Both the position numbers and the translations under genes were made by a program. Of a stretch of DNA of 64,000 nucleotides, positions 12,046-24,041 are shown one piece after another. Within the stretch, counting starts at the first letter, position 1, and each line of letters opens with the position of its first letter. This DNA is from Ilyonectria destructans. Lineage: Eukaryota > Ascomycota > Sordariomycetes > Hypocreales > Nectriaceae. The notes beneath the pieces are model-generated. The model had not been told where the DNA came from, did no database searches, and saw only the letters and a program-made list of their open reading frames with translations. The stretch lies in the NCBI GenBank assembly GCA_020740775.1, contig JAHEWK010000005.1, positions 2,542,001-2,606,000 on the forward strand, given 5' to 3'.

Positions 12046-13188
12046 ATATGAAAACGAAGAGGAGGACTCGTAGGGAGACGGTTTAAGGATGGTGTCATCC
12101 AAACAACGTTTAGCATTGCATATGGATCCGATTTGATTGGCATGGATCCTCGGAGCTCGGCGTACGGAGGGGAGCAATCTTGGCGGGCCGTCGATTTGAA
12201 CGTCGGCCGCGGGGAGAGGGGATTACGAATATGGGACGGTGCATTGGAACCCGGCGCAGGACGGAACTTGCATTCGACTTTTGGGACTTTTATTAGGCAT
12301 CTTTTTTTCTTTTGTCTTCACCGGGTTGACGGGTCTACGAGAAACATGACAACTCTGGTCAACTTTTAAACGCACAGCGGGGGGCTGGCTTTGCAACTCC
12401 ACAGTCACTCCGGCTCACTCTGGCGCTCCTCGAATCGACTGTATAACCTCGCCGTGATGCTCGCGACCGACTCTGGATCTGCGAGACGGGCGTTTCTAAT
12501 CAGATGTCACTCAGATTATTAAACGACTGCAAGCTCTCGTCGCGGTTATCCGCCACCTCCTAAGCACTTAAGCAGGCTTGATTCTCACTAACACTAAACA
12601 GCGCTTCTTTGTACCCCATGATACCGGAACTCCGGCTAAGTCCAGGCTCAGAAGATACACCTAACAAGGCATGGCTGGCGGAGGGCGAAAAGAGACCTCA
12701 CTTCACCGCTGACAGATGCGGTGTGAGACCTGGCTGTGATGGTGTATGCCACGTTCCAACGGCCGTCATCAGCCAATGGCCGCGGGTAGGCAGCTATATC
12801 CCCGGGTCGCCATCGTGACACGACTAGCTCGTTTCGCACCTATTGATAACTGACACCTTCGCCGGGCACGCGGCCCGCCTGGGAGGTCGGGCCAAGCGGG
12901 GAATGCAAGTCAGAAATCGTAGATGGGAGGCAACCACAATTCCGGAGGCATCGGTCACGCCAAAGTACAATATGTTGCTGACAAGGTTGCCAGGCCCCTG
13001 GTATCAGCCTTCGTGACTTAGACCAGGCTTCCCACGAGCTCCGCCATGGGTACCCTGAAAAAGCATGTCTGGACGGATGTTAGCAAAGCCCCATTCTTGG
13101 TCTGGTCTGCACCCACCTCCTCACACCTCGATGCTGTTCAGCCCTATGCAGTCCAATTCAATAGAGTCTCCCAACTCCGGTGAAAGTG
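12046..13188. other. Convergent intergenic region, no gene seen
   Basis: It lies between the stop codons of the DUF3237 gene and POP7. Frames of 60-80 codons occur but none has a recognisable motif or splice-supported extension; probably two 3' untranslated regions and spacer. Confidence 0.5.
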
Positions 13189-13759
13189 TCACTTGAGCTT
13201 AATCGTCACCTCCAAACAACTCATCTTCCTTAACCGGCTCGCATCCTCAACATCCCCATCCTCGACAACCACGTCGTCAATGGTCCCCACCGTCCTCGTC
13301 CGCACCTCCACGAGACAATCGCCCTCCTGCTCAAACCAGCTCGCCACGGCTAGCGTCCTCTCGACGGCGCGCCCTGTGCCCATGACAGTGACCACGCCGC
13401 CGTCCCCCTGGATCTCGCCGCCCATCCGTTCCAGCGCCTGGATGCGCGAGTGCACCGACGCGCTCTTGGGCGCGGCGCCGACGGTCTGCAGCGAGGCGTC
13501 GAGTTGCTTGCGCACACGCTTGACGACGGCCACAAAGGGCGTGCGCGAGGACACGTAGATGATGCGCGACTTGGACGATGCCGGAGGCTGCCGCCTAGTT
13601 AGGGGCCGCTTCTCGACGCGGGCGCCTGTATCGTGAGGTTAGTCAGACCGTTGTAGGTCGGCCGCGGAGTCGGATAGTACCATTGGGAATAGGAGGGAGC
13701 TTGGTCAATGTCCCAGGCAGCCGGGACGAAGCAGCATCGGTGGCTTTACTTGAAGCCAT
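13189..13759 (-). CDS. POP7: RNase P/MRP subunit Pop7 (Rpp20, Alba-like)
   Basis: Small Alba-fold protein that pairs with Pop6/Rpp25 to bind the P3 stem of RNase P and RNase MRP RNAs in pre-tRNA and pre-rRNA processing. Exons 13759-13681 and 13625-13189 (171 aa); the intron 13680-13626 runs GTACTA to TACAG. The Alba core starts at IIYVSSRTPFVAVVKRVRKQL, continues VHSRIQALERMGGE and reaches GTGRAVERTLAVASWFEQ, the pattern of Pop7/Rpp20 proteins. The basic N-terminal extension (EKRPLTRRQPP) is typical of filamentous fungi. It shares a divergent promoter of about 580 bp with RAV2. Identification rests on motif recall, not alignment. Confidence 0.82.
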
Positions 13760-14336
13760 GGTGTTGTTTCTGTGGTGTTGCTACCTAGACGGGTAGGCAG
13801 GCAGATGAGTTTTGAAGACTAATGTGTGACTGAGCGGCAGAAAGAGGAGCCAATGGCAGTGACTTGTTAAGACCCTTGGTGACTGATGATGTTATGAATG
13901 CAACCTAATATTGAAGTCGTTCCTTGTGAGATCCTAGTTCGCAGGGTTATAGGGATGAGATGTCAGGCGGTGCCGGGTGTTCGTTGTGAGTGAGTCTGAA
14001 CTGGCCCGTCGTCGACTTTTCTCTCTGCCTACCTTAGTCGCCCGTCGTCAAAAAGCTACCCCACTGGCGCCGTCAATTCTTCCAGCGGGTCTCCACTGGA
14101 CCACGGCGCTACTGCAGCGCAAACCCCACTGCGGCTCCCTCCCACGTCACCTCCAACATGCCACGGGCCAACCTTGCGAGGGCGTCTGGCGATTCCTCCA
14201 CCTCCAACTCGCCCGTCGCGAACGCCCATCCACAGCCATCGCCGTCGCCGCATCCCCCTCCCGAGAGCTCGCTGTCTCGGGCCTCTCTATGGCTGCCTAT
14301 ACCACCTCCCGCGCACTCCCGTCTCGATAGGCCACC
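13760..14336. promoter_or_regulatory. Divergent promoter, POP7 / RAV2
   Basis: The 577 bp between the two start codons contain no gene and must hold both promoters. No TATA box stands out; the RAV2 start has a full Kozak context (GCCACCATGT). Confidence 0.5.
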
Positions 14337-15455
14337 ATGTCCATTGCAGTCTGGCCAGCCGTCTCGCCGGACGAGCTCAGGCTTAAAGTCGCGGCAACCC
14401 AGGTACGACGAGGCGAGCTTCCGTCATCGTCCACGAACACTGCAACAGGGATTGCAGAGGGTTAAGCTATCATGCTGATTTACTACTCCAAGGAACGAGA
14501 GCTCGAATGGATCGTCGAGGAGACGCTGGAGATTTGTCGCAACCTCAAGCATAACCTGGACGACTGCTATGCGCTCCTCGCGCCCATTGATCCTGGGAGC
14601 ACGCTCGTCATGAGCACGCCGCGCAACGAAAAGGTCAAGGGAACGCTCACCCGCGTGGGCACCCGAATTGTCAAGGGCGTAAGCAGCGCATCTATCCCCC
14701 ATTCGCAGTGGCTGGAATACTAACCCCCTGGGTCTATGCAGTCCCTCCACCTTCAACTCCGAACCATGCCCGCGCATACGCTCTCACTCTCCCACTCCGA
14801 CGCCATCCACATTCACGCCCTCGACTCACTCCACACCCATCTCACACAAGCCATCGATCTCCTCTCCATCACCCTTTCCAAGCCCCAAGACCCGAGCTCC
14901 CTGGCCTCCACCCTCGCCCTCCTCGCCGACTCACTCACCGACTCCGCTGCCCTCCTCAAGGGCCCGCCGCTCACCGAGGCCGATCCTGGCTGGCAAGCCG
15001 CGTCTTGTCCAGCCTACCACTTCCAGCCGGCTCCCGGCCCGAATCTCAGCTTCTACATTGGTCTCCAGGAGAGCTCCATTGTCCTCTGGCTGCGAGCCCT
15101 CGAACCCGTCGACGCCCCGGTCCACTTCGGCACCAAGCTCGGCCTTGCCATTGGCACCTTCCGACGACTCGAACACGATGAAATGGATACAATCTTCAAG
15201 TATAATACCAAGGGCAGCGACAGCGGAGAGTCAAGACCCCGCAGCGCAAGACACACCCCAGAACCCAGGTCTACACCTCCGCTCTTTGGTAACGGTAGGG
15301 ACATTCAGGAAGTCTATGTGAGGGAAAAGGTTCGGGTCGAGAGCGCAGACCCGAGTTTGATTTCGTTGCAATCAAAGCTTGGGTTCCTAAGTCACATGCT
15401 CGGCCAAGCGAGGAGGAACTTGAGTGCCGTGATGGGTGTAGACTCGGAAGACTGA
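14337..15455 (+). CDS. RAV2: RAVE complex subunit Rav2 (Rogdi leucine-zipper protein)
   Basis: Subunit of the RAVE complex (with Rav1 and Skp1), which promotes assembly of the vacuolar/endosomal proton ATPase. Exons 14337-14402, 14493-14678 and 14742-15455 give 321 aa; all junctions are in phase. The N-terminus EREL..IVEETLEICRNLKHNLDDCYALLAP, followed by KVKGTLTRVGTRIVKGSLHLQL, is the Rogdi signature; a helical heptad stretch (ALDSLHTHLTQAIDLLSITL) follows. The C-terminus returns to the conserved block FLSHMLGQARRNLSAVMG. The start is strong because GCCACCATG precedes a 22-codon first exon ending at GTACGA. Confidence 0.85.
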
Positions 15456-15838
15456 GGGGGATTGGTTAGCATCGGAATTGGATATTCCCGGCGTCAAGAG
15501 TAGACAGGTTGTATATATGGGAATCGGAAACAAGGCAGAGTATCGGCGCAGTTCGTCTTCTCTTGTTGGCTCATGACTCAATTCACACAATTTGGTAGGA
15601 ATGTAGATTTATCTGTACATGCAATACACCATCGACAAGCTTGCTTCGCTTTCTCCACCCATCCGATCCGATCCTCACGCCATCAACAACCAAATGAGCT
15701 ATGCATTTCAACAAAGGAAAATGATGCCCCAGTTTCTGTCAACCAGTGGGGGTCTAGTCCGCCGGTGGTCATGGCAACACAGCCGAGCAGTGAAACATTG
15801 AGCTCTAGACCGCGAGTCCATGCCGACACGGAGCGAGC
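15456..15838. other. Convergent 3' spacer, RAV2 / NIPSNAP
   Basis: Only 383 bp separate the two stop codons. I see no gene; it should contain both 3' untranslated regions and polyadenylation signals. Confidence 0.5.
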
Positions 15839-16998
15839 TCAAGCCACAGGAGACCACGGCATGGGGATAAGGATGCGTGACTTCATGCTCTGAATCAAGG
15901 GCACCGTCTTGTGGACAGTGTCGCTCCAGCCCTCGACCTGCCAGCTCTGCTCGCGACGAGTGCGGCGCTCCTCGAGGTTGGCAAACTGCCACAGATGGTG
16001 AACAGTGTTGAGATCGCCAATCTGAACGAACCAGGCACCAACACCCTCCATGACTTCGCGACGGGCCTTGAGGCCGCGGCGCCAGTGAGTCTCCCACTCA
16101 AGTAGGTTGCCCGGATGCAGGGTGTAAGACCGGAGCTCAAAGACGCCACCAAGCTCTCGTGGTGGGGTAGTGGGCCAGAATGAGAACTCCTGCATCAGTG
16201 AGATATTCTTGGATTTGATCATGCCCTTGAGCTTGTTATCGAACTCGGCGAACTCGGGGTGGTTTGAGATGTTGTGTCGCGACGCGTGGTAGCCTTCGTA
16301 CTTTTGATACTCCCAGATATGAACTATTACCCCGCCTCAAGTCAGCAATTGTGTTTTGACGTTGAGGTCAAACGGCAAGCAAAGATAACAAGCCGGACAA
16401 GTGAGCAAGGAAACATACCAAATGTGTCGCAATCGCCGACCTCTGTCCGCCAGCTGCCCACCAGGTGTACCTTGTTCTCTGGGGTGTTGGCCATCTTGGG
16501 GTACCAATCGCCTACAAGCTTGACGTACTCATCGACCTTGTCGGGCTTGACCTCGTGGAAGACAATAGAGTGGACGTACTTGCCGCGGGCGAGGACCTGG
16601 CTGAAACTGGCCTCCAGCTGGGCCTCCAGCTCGCGACCCTCCTTTGTTCCGTAGATGAGGTTCGTCAGCGGACCAGCCTTTCGGTCGGGTTCAGGCTGCT
16701 TGGTCTCGGCGCTCCGCCCTGCGTTCGCATCCTGTGAGCCCTGAGTTGGCTGCTTGGAGGCAGCGTCAGCCGACTTCGGGGGTGAGGTGAACGCACTAGC
16801 TTCCCGGTTCTTCTGTGCCTGGATCTGCTGCTCGCGAAACGCAATCTGCTTCCGATTGAACGTTTCGACGGTTGCCCGCGAAGGATTGACATCCCCCATC
16901 GAAGGTGTCTTGCTCTGCCGCAGGGCGCTGGTGCTGAGAGCTCGCAGGCCAGACCGCGGGGCGACCACGGCGGCACGGACAAACTGACGGCTCAGCAT
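15839..16998 (-). CDS. Mitochondrial NIPSNAP-family protein
   Basis: NIPSNAP proteins are mitochondrial ferredoxin-fold (dimeric alpha-beta barrel) proteins tied to mitophagy signalling in animals; the fungal role is not established. Exons 16998-16419 and 16323-15839 (354 aa); intron GTATGT to AATAG. The N-terminus MLSRQFVRAAVVAPRSGLRA is an Arg-rich, acid-free presequence. Two NIPSNAP repeats follow: one around HSIVFHEVKPDKVDEYVKL to HIWEYQKYEGYHASR, the second from GVFELRSYTLHPGNLLEWE to VHHLWQFANLEERRTRRE. The linker (residues about 50-115) is Gln/Ala/Ser-rich. It is divergent from ATP18, with about 0.9 kb between starts. Confidence 0.9.
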
Positions 16999-17912
16999 GT
17001 TGGGGAGGGAGGGCGGTTGGATGTGAGAGGTGGAAAGGTGCAAGGTCTGGGAGCTAGGAGAAGCTCCGGGGAGGTGTGCAACGATACGAAGAGGGGAGGT
17101 AAACAAGGACGATCTCCCGGGAAAGCCGAGGTTGCAAGATCGGCAATCGGAGAGGTAGAGGAGGGAGAGGAGGCGCAATATGGAACGGTAGAGGCAGAGG
17201 CAGAGGTAGAAGACGAAATAGGCAGTTGGTTGCGTCAGAAGCAGATGACAGATGGCAACCGGCAGCTGGCAGACAGTGGCAAGGCACAGAATGAGGAGGG
17301 AAGCAAAGCGGTTCGAGCTTGCCCTTGGCGGTACTGTAGAGTTGAGGGAGGGTTGGCAATGACCAGGGTGGACGAGACAAGACAAGTGGGTGCGTCGTAT
17401 TGGAGGGACGGAACAGCTTCTGTTACGTTCCAGGTATCTTCACCCCGCACTTGGGATAGTTTGACGAGTTTCTGACGAGTCTCAACGGTCCCAGAATAGG
17501 CTGATTTGAAGAGGTCAAAGCCCAAAGCTTGCGTGAGACATGTACGTATCCCCTCTTCTTAAAGCTGCGAGTTTGCTGAGCTTCCCCATGATGTCACCTG
17601 CCATGAGACCATCACGTGTAAGTGCTTAGCGCCTGCATGAAAACGCGGGGTTCGGCAGAATGGTTTATGCGGCTCCGAGCGCGTCCAGCAGGTGGGCCTG
17701 ACCCCTGCAGTTGCTTGGCATTTCTGTATCAGCCGCCTGCCTCGCTGCCTCAGGCCGCTACAGATTTCCGGTGCTCGGCTTCGGCAGAACCCGCTCGGAG
17801 CTTTGCATCGAAAAGCGCTCGTTTTGAAGACTCTCAATCTCACAGCACCCTGCCGAACCTCCATCAACCCGAACCGATCCCCTTCCTCGCGATATCCTCC
17901 AACACCTTCAAA
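16999..17912. promoter_or_regulatory. Divergent promoter, NIPSNAP / ATP18
   Basis: This 914-bp region separates the starts of two nuclear genes for mitochondrial proteins. Although an open frame continues upstream of the NIPSNAP ATG, its composition is not protein-like, so I read it as leader and promoter. Confidence 0.55.
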
Positions 17913-18352
17913 ATGTCGTGGCTAGGCGTCCAACCCTTCAAGAAGTTCCCGGCTCCCTTCCGTGCGTCCCTCCGGTTCCAATTGCGACTCCTTCCGCGTT
18001 GCCGAAGCGACGTGTCCCGCTAACCAGCTTCTTAACAGTGAAGCCGTACTGGCCCTTCTTCGCTGCCGGTACGTGACAATGCACAGCTCTCCCGACGATA
18101 CCGTGTCCTCGACGAGCATTCCCCCACGCGCCGACCCCGATTGATGCGTTGACAAGTTTGGACGGCAATTGATGTGAATATACAGGTATTGTCATCGCCT
18201 ACGGTGTCAACTCTGTCCAGACCAGCATGATGAGCAGTACGATCCCCCTACGACAAGATTCCCCCAAGGTCATCCCGAGCTGACCATATCCCATAGCTGC
18301 CGAGTGGAAGAACGACGCCCGCAACCCCAACGCCAAGACTGGCGGCCACTAA
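17913..18352 (+). CDS. ATP18: F1Fo ATP synthase subunit j (Atp18)
   Basis: Small membrane subunit of the mitochondrial ATP synthase (i/j subunit), located in the Fo membrane region. It is missed by simple ORF searches because it is split into four short exons: 17913-17961, 18039-18068, 18186-18236, 18297-18352, giving 61 aa. All junctions close in phase with GT-AG sites. The protein begins MSWLGVQPFKKFPAPF, then LKPYWPFFAAG, with one membrane helix IVIAYGVNSVQTSMM, and ends AEWKNDARNPNAKTGGH. These are the classical fungal subunit j blocks. No cleavable presequence, as usual for this subunit. Confidence 0.93.
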
Positions 18353-19110
18353 ATCTGACGCGGAGGAACTTGAGATTTCGTCGAAGAAAACACGATCGAT
18401 CCGTTCGAGCGCGAGCCCCGGTTCCTTTGAGATGGAATTGTATCATAGAGTTGCATGAGGGGCTTAATTGACCTGTTGTCAAAACGAATCGACTCGACAT
18501 ATGTCCCACGTGCCTGGATTGCTTGCCAACCCCAATGCTGTTGCCCATGCGACACAACAATCGAACCACTCAAACTGGAAACTGGAAATGCAACTGAGAG
18601 GATCTGGCCGTGCCATTGGCCATTTACCACCTTGAGAGCTCTCGAGAAAGTTTCCTTATCGTAGCTTCTATATCTATTGCCGATGTGATGCGTTTTCGCT
18701 GGTAATCTAACTTGTGTAATATGTCAACCGTGGACCTCCAATTGCGGCCTTGGCTAGGCACAATGACGAAATCATAGTAATTAGGCGCCTCCAAACTCAT
18801 AGACCGTAGAAACAGGTCATATTTCCACATCTATAGAGCTCAGGTTGTCCTCATGTGGGGGTATCAAAGCGTAATCCGTCCAGTCCTGAATTACGGGCCT
18901 AAGATGTCCCAAATCTCACTCTGACAAATCACTGTTATCGCTCACACCACGATCCGACGACTCACACGGCGAGCCAGATACGTCCGTCTTTTGTCATCAT
19001 ACATTTCTTTTATAATCTTGTAGATGCGTTTCCTCTCTGGCTTTTTTGTCACCGCTAGACCACTTGCAACTAGACCTCCTGCTTTTACACCTAGAGCCTT
19101 GATTTTCACC
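18353..19110. other. Intergenic region, ATP18 to FSH1
   Basis: No gene recognised. The right half should be the FSH1 promoter; TTTATAAT near 19010 is TATA-like. Confidence 0.45.
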
Positions 19111-20039
19111 ATGACTGCCTCCGCAGGGCCCAAGGGAGCAAACCAACAGAAGCCTAAGAGCAATGGAGGCAAGAAGGAAGTCAAGATTCTAATGCTCCAC
19201 GGTAAGTCACCAAATAGGAGTTGTCGCTTCCTTTATGAGGAGCGTTCTAAGGAGTTGTGTACTTCGTCGTTCTATCCTGGATTGCCATCCTCACCTTCAC
19301 ACAAAGCCACTCACTAACCTTCATCACAGGCTTCACACAGTCTGGCCCCCTGTTCCGGGCCAAGACCCGCGCCCTGGAGAAGCTCCTCATAAAGGTTCTC
19401 ACACCTCTCGCCCTGCTCCCGGTGCCCATCTACCCCACGGCGCCTAACCGACTCATGGCCGCCGACATCCCGGGCTACCAGCCACCCGCGGAGCCGCAAG
19501 CCGACGACTATCAGCCCGACACCTGGGCGTGGTGGCGCAAGGACGAGGCCTCGGGCGCCTACCGCTACCTCGACGAGGGCATGGCCACTGTCGCTGATGC
19601 CATCCGCGAGGCCGGCGGCGTCGATGCCGTGTGCGGCTTCAGCCAGGGCGGTGCCATGGCCGGTCTTGTGGCGGCTGCGCTGGAGGACCGGCCGACGCCC
19701 GAGGGCCAGGAGGGTAACTGGGCGCGAGGACTCAGGGAGGCCAACGGCGGGAAGCCTGTCAAGTTTGCCGTTTCCTACTCAGGCTTCTTTGCGCCCGTGG
19801 ACTCTCTCGCGTTCTGCTACGAACCCAAGATCAAGACCCCGATGTTGCATTACCTGGGAAGCCTGGACACCGTTGTTGAGGAGAGCCGCAGTCAGGGGCT
19901 TGTGGATCGGTGCGAGGAGCCTGTCGTCGTGATCCATCCCGGCGGACACCACGTACCTGTGTCCAAGGAGTGGGCGATGCCGTTGGCCGGCTTCATCAAG
20001 CAGCATGCTTACGAGGCAGAACCCAAAGCGGAGCTTTGA
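19111..20039 (+). CDS. FSH1: FSH1-type serine hydrolase
   Basis: Alpha/beta hydrolase of the fungal FSH family, homologous to human OVCA2; physiological substrate unknown. Exons 19111-19201 and 19330-20039 (266 aa); GTAAGT to CACAG intron, joining MLHG to FTQSGPLFRAKTRALE. Catalytic features: nucleophile Ser in GFSQGGAM, acid Asp in YLGSLDTVVEE, and His in HPGGHHVP near the C-terminus. I chose ATG 19111 (CACCATGA). An in-frame ATG at 19024 would add 29 residues (MRFLSGFFVTARPLATRPPA...) that resemble a mitochondrial presequence, so a dual-targeted longer form is possible. Ends 196 bp from the stop of RPN5. Confidence 0.9.
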
Positions 20040-20235
20040 GAGGCTGGTTCTGTAGACTAATCTGGTTGGCGATGCATATAGACATTCGGAATAGACACGG
20101 GAATAGAGCAATGCACTCATGCGCCAAATGTTACATATCCTCGCCCCGAGGACTATCTAACCTGTATCATTACAGACTCCACCCAGAACCGTCATGAATG
20201 TGTATCTAACCGCCATGTAACCCCGGTGCCCAGAC

Positions 20236-21842
20236 TTATTTTCCGCTTGCAGGTTGAATACGAGCCATCATCTCTTCCTTGGTGATGAGATGATCAATCC
20301 TCTCCAGGTGGCCTAGGAGGCTCTTCATGTTGTGGCTCCACTCGTTCAGGATATCATCGGCATCCCGGGGCTTCGCGAAGCTGACAACCTGGGCAGGTCG
20401 GTCGATCTTGGCGTAGACCGTCTTGGATGTGACGAGCTCACTAATGTACTTCTCCGTCTCATCTTCGTCGAGATCGAGCAGCTGGGTGAGACGATCCATC
20501 TGAATGCGGGTGTAGTATTTGGCAACAACGCGGACGTTGTGCTCAATGACCCGTTTTCGCAGATCCTTCCACCTCTGGTGCGCCTTCTCGTCTGATGACT
20601 GGCCAGCCTGAACATCGAACACATCGGTGCTGCACAGTTGGGGGCCGAACTTCTTGGAAATCTCTGGCCATCGCATCAGCTCGTGGACGGTGAAGAGCCG
20701 GAGAAGCTCAGCGTCAGCCGCAACCTGAGTGTTGCGGGTGTCCTTGTGGATGCGGTGGAGGAGATCGTGTTGTTCGTTGTCATAGGGGGCCAGAATGACA
20801 AAGTAAATGATTCGCTGCAGAACCTGGAAAACAGTTAGTGGCGAAGGGAGCAACGTGAGCTGGTGTACCTACAGGGTGCAGCTTGGCGGGGTCATCCTCC
20901 ACCGCCTCCGTGTCCAAGACCTGTCGGTAATGCTTGCAAACATCGAGATACTTCTCGTCATGCTTGGCGAGGATGATCTGTTGCTCGTAGTATCGGAGCT
21001 TGAGGTCGGTTGTGTCGTCCTCCTTCACTTCGGGTACCTCCTCGCCACGGGCCTTCTTCTTTTCGCGCTCCTTCTGTTCCTTCTCCAGCTGCTCGGCAGT
21101 CTTCTTCACCTTCCGTGAAAGGTATTTTGTGCTGATCTTGCGGCCCAAAATGCCAGCCTGTGTCCAGTCCTCGCTCTCGATGCAAAGCGCAACCTGGGCC
21201 AGAATGAACTCCGTCTTCTCTCGCCTGTCCATAGATCCAAAGGTCTCGACCTGCAACTCGCAGAGAATCTCAGTGGCGGCCTTGAGGTCTCCCTGCTCTT
21301 TCTTGATGTCGGAAAGGATCTTGGTAACGCGGGCGCGCTCGACCTCGACAAAGATCTTGCCCTCTGTCACTGTTCGCAGAGTCTCGATGACGGTAAGCTT
21401 GGTCTTGAGGTCGGGGGTCTCGTCAAGGAAGCCCATGACGGTCTGGACCATCTTGGTAATGGCTTGCTTCAGCTGGCTGTGCTTCTTGGACAGGACCAGG
21501 GTCTGGTCGTTCATCAAGCTCCAGTCGGCGGCATTTTTGCATAGTGTAACGATGGCGACGAGTACTCGGGATGTCGACGCAAGATCGGAGGCCTGTTCTG
21601 GGTCAGAGACGCCCTGCGGAGCTGTAGAGCTTGGGGCTTACTTGTCGGGTCTGCTTCTCAAGCGCAACGAGCTTCTCAATCGCACCCTGAAGGTTGTTGG
21701 ACTAGGGCAACAAGTTAGCAGATGGTTGGGCTGGCGAGCCAAGCAACAGGAAACATACCGCAGCCAGCTTCTCAGCTTCGGGAAGCTGCTGGTCGACCTC
21801 CTTCGAGAAGTCCTTCTCGGGCTTCAGAGCTCCCTCAGACAT
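20236..21842 (-). CDS. RPN5: 26S proteasome regulatory subunit Rpn5
   Basis: PCI-domain subunit of the 19S lid, scaffolding the deubiquitinase Rpn11. Exons 21842-21759, 21701-21642, 21592-20873 and 20823-20236 give 483 aa, the normal length. Introns are only 49-57 nt. The third donor is GTAGGT (20872), which joins AKLHP to VLQRIIYFVILAPYDNEQ as in all Rpn5 proteins. Helical repeats fill the N-terminal two thirds, with a charged KEQKEREKKKARGEE insert. The PCI module covers VHELMRWPEISKKFG to AKYYTRIQMDRLTQLL and SELVTSKTVYAKIDRPAQVVSF. The C-terminal helix ends in HLITKEEMMARIQ. Confidence 0.96.
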
Positions 21843-23075
21843 GATGGGCGAGGCGGAGGTGTAATATTATGAGTCGAATGGTAGTTGCGATGAAGGAGAA
21901 TCGCAGCAAATGGGATCGATCTCGTGGGAATTGTTGATCGGGTTGGATGCGATGGATGTGAGTGTCGTGGGGCGTGTTTGGATTTGGATGGACGGAGCTG
22001 GATTAGTGACGAGGCTCACGCAAGAGGCTCCTGCCTGCCCGTGTCCACAGACCGCCAAGGCTGGAAATGGAACAAAGTGGACCCGAACCCCGGTCACTTC
22101 CGGGCTTCAATGGTGGTGCACGTGACACAGCATTCGAACAACTAACAACCAAGGCCTCACTGCCAAACGATAGACCAAATAGGAACTGAGGGCTACTAAT
22201 CTTGGGATTTAATCCGTGAGTGGTTTTTTAATCATGTTGGGTTGGAAAGTGCTCATACAGTATGAAAGATTGGGTTGTGTAGATGCGCCCGCTTGCAAAG
22301 CATGAACGATGTAGTCTTGTCCGTCGCCCCGACACTGTTGCAGAGATAGGAGATACAATTATGTGACATGTCAGGTAACTACCTCCATCCGACATAGATA
22401 CATCCTAAAATAAACTTCGTTAACGTGGATCGCCCCTTGGACTTTTGTAGTGGGCGGTGAGATCGACATGGAGGTCCCTACTTTCAAGAGTCCAAGACAC
22501 GCCTTGATCATGGCCCAAATTCCAGTCCGTTTTCGGCAATTTTGCCGGATAACCTATCTTCACTATCTACTCCTTAGTTCTTCTCGGATAATGAAGTTTT
22601 TACTAGAAAATGTCTCTCCACCCGTTACTGAACCAGTTGTCATTGCAGGGGGTGGCAAAGAAGACCTTGGGCAGGCTTGAGGTCTTCACCCGGCCGCCAT
22701 TTTGACATACGCCATTATGGTTGTAAAGAAGGAGCCCAATATCACATTGAAGCGTGGGTGGGAGATTTTGAATTCTCAGAGGTGCAAAGTGATTCAGTAT
22801 TTTCAAAATATAATATTCACTGCCTTAACGCGGTCTGTCGGTGAGGTTGATAGTTCCCACTTCAAAAGCATGCTCAAGCTAAAGACGGTATTGTTTATGA
22901 ACCGGATTACATCTTCCGATGCTCCAATATTTCGTTTTCAAGTCCCAATTCTTACTCCGCCAACCCAGCCCCTGTTGATCATATGTGAGCATCTAAATCA
23001 TTGTCGTCGTTCTCATGCGTCTCATTCTTTCGCTATGTGTTTGAATTCATGTTGAAATGGATCAAAGACTGTCCA
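21843..23075. other. Intergenic region, no gene seen
   Basis: It holds the RPN5 promoter on its left. The rest is moderately AT-rich; frames of 70-117 codons occur but lack motifs. Confidence 0.45.
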
Positions 23076-24041
23076 TCATATTGCCGTACCAGGCGCCACG
23101 GACAACTCGGGCCTTCGCGGTGGACTTTGACGCTCCTCATCGTCCACACTATCATTGCTTCTTTGTCGGCCTCGATCAAATCTGATGCCATCAAAGTGCA
23201 CAGTCTCAATCCAGGTACCTTGCTGGGAGTCTCGTAGTTGCTCCCGTTCTGGAGTCGGCAAATCGAGGTATTCATGAGAGACGACCACCACGGTGTCGGG
23301 TTTCTTGAAGTCGGGCTCATCAAATGTCTGAGCCGTCTCGACGGAACTGACAGAGGGGTGCCGGCCTGCGGCGTCCTCAGCATCGGTGGCCTCGTTAGTA
23401 TTATCGTCGCCGTCAGCGGCATCACGTTCACGCTTCAAGCGCTTCCGGCGCCTGTACCAGAGACAGCCCACCAAACAGATGGCGTAGAGGCCGAGGATGA
23501 CTACAATAGGGATGCCAACGGGAGCAGCCCAATGGAGTCTTCGGCCTCTCTATCGGAAGGCTGTGTTAGAGAGAAGTGTAACGACGTAGAGATGGTGAAG
23601 AATTTGTGGGACTGGCTCACATAGTTTCTTAACTTCCAGGGTGGTGAAATGGTCCAGCTCTGATTCCCATTGCTGACCGTTGTCAGCCACATGGCGTAGA
23701 GGTCATCATTCAATTCATCAGGCGTCCATTCGCAAGTCGTCGACTCCATGAACTCTATAGTGCTGGTTAATATATGCCTGCACTTAAATACACAGCAAAC
23801 AGAAGGACAAATTAGTCTAACACTCACCTGTCAGATTCGTCACCAACTCGTATTCTTTGACTCCATCCCGGGGATATGTAATTCGAAAGACGCCCAGTTG
23901 GGCACCTGAACCCTCGATCGTTTCATTCCACACAAGCGTAAAGAGCTCGCCGTTGGAGATACTCTCGTTCCACTCTTCGTTGAGGAAGCGAAGGCCATGG
24001 CCCTCGGAATCCGGGCGCGCGGCGCCAGGGCTGTTATACAT
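23076..24041 (-). CDS. Predicted single-pass membrane glycoprotein, unknown function
   Basis: I do not recognise the family. Exons 24041-23828, 23754-23621 and 23549-23076 (273 aa from the first ATG I can support); junctions are in phase. The N-terminal about 115 residues carry four N-glycosylation sequons (WNESIS, WNETIE, TNLTEF, GNQSWT), consistent with an extracellular beta-rich domain. One membrane helix follows (VGIPIVVILGLYAICLVGCLW), then a strongly basic stop-transfer YRRRKRLKRER and a charged 115-residue tail ending PRRPELSVAPGTAI. No signal peptide is visible: the ATG at 24041 directly follows an acceptor-like ACTATAG, so an upstream exon carrying the signal peptide is likely but not identified. 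A receptor or wall-sensor role is only inference. Confidence 0.75.

Noticed and set aside
13193..13558. Plus-strand frame opposite POP7
   Set aside because: Mirror image of the real minus-strand coding exon, Ser/Thr/Pro-biased as expected of an antisense shadow.
21000..21872. 290-codon plus-strand frame opposite RPN5
   Set aside because: Antisense shadow; the minus strand gives a complete, conserved Rpn5.
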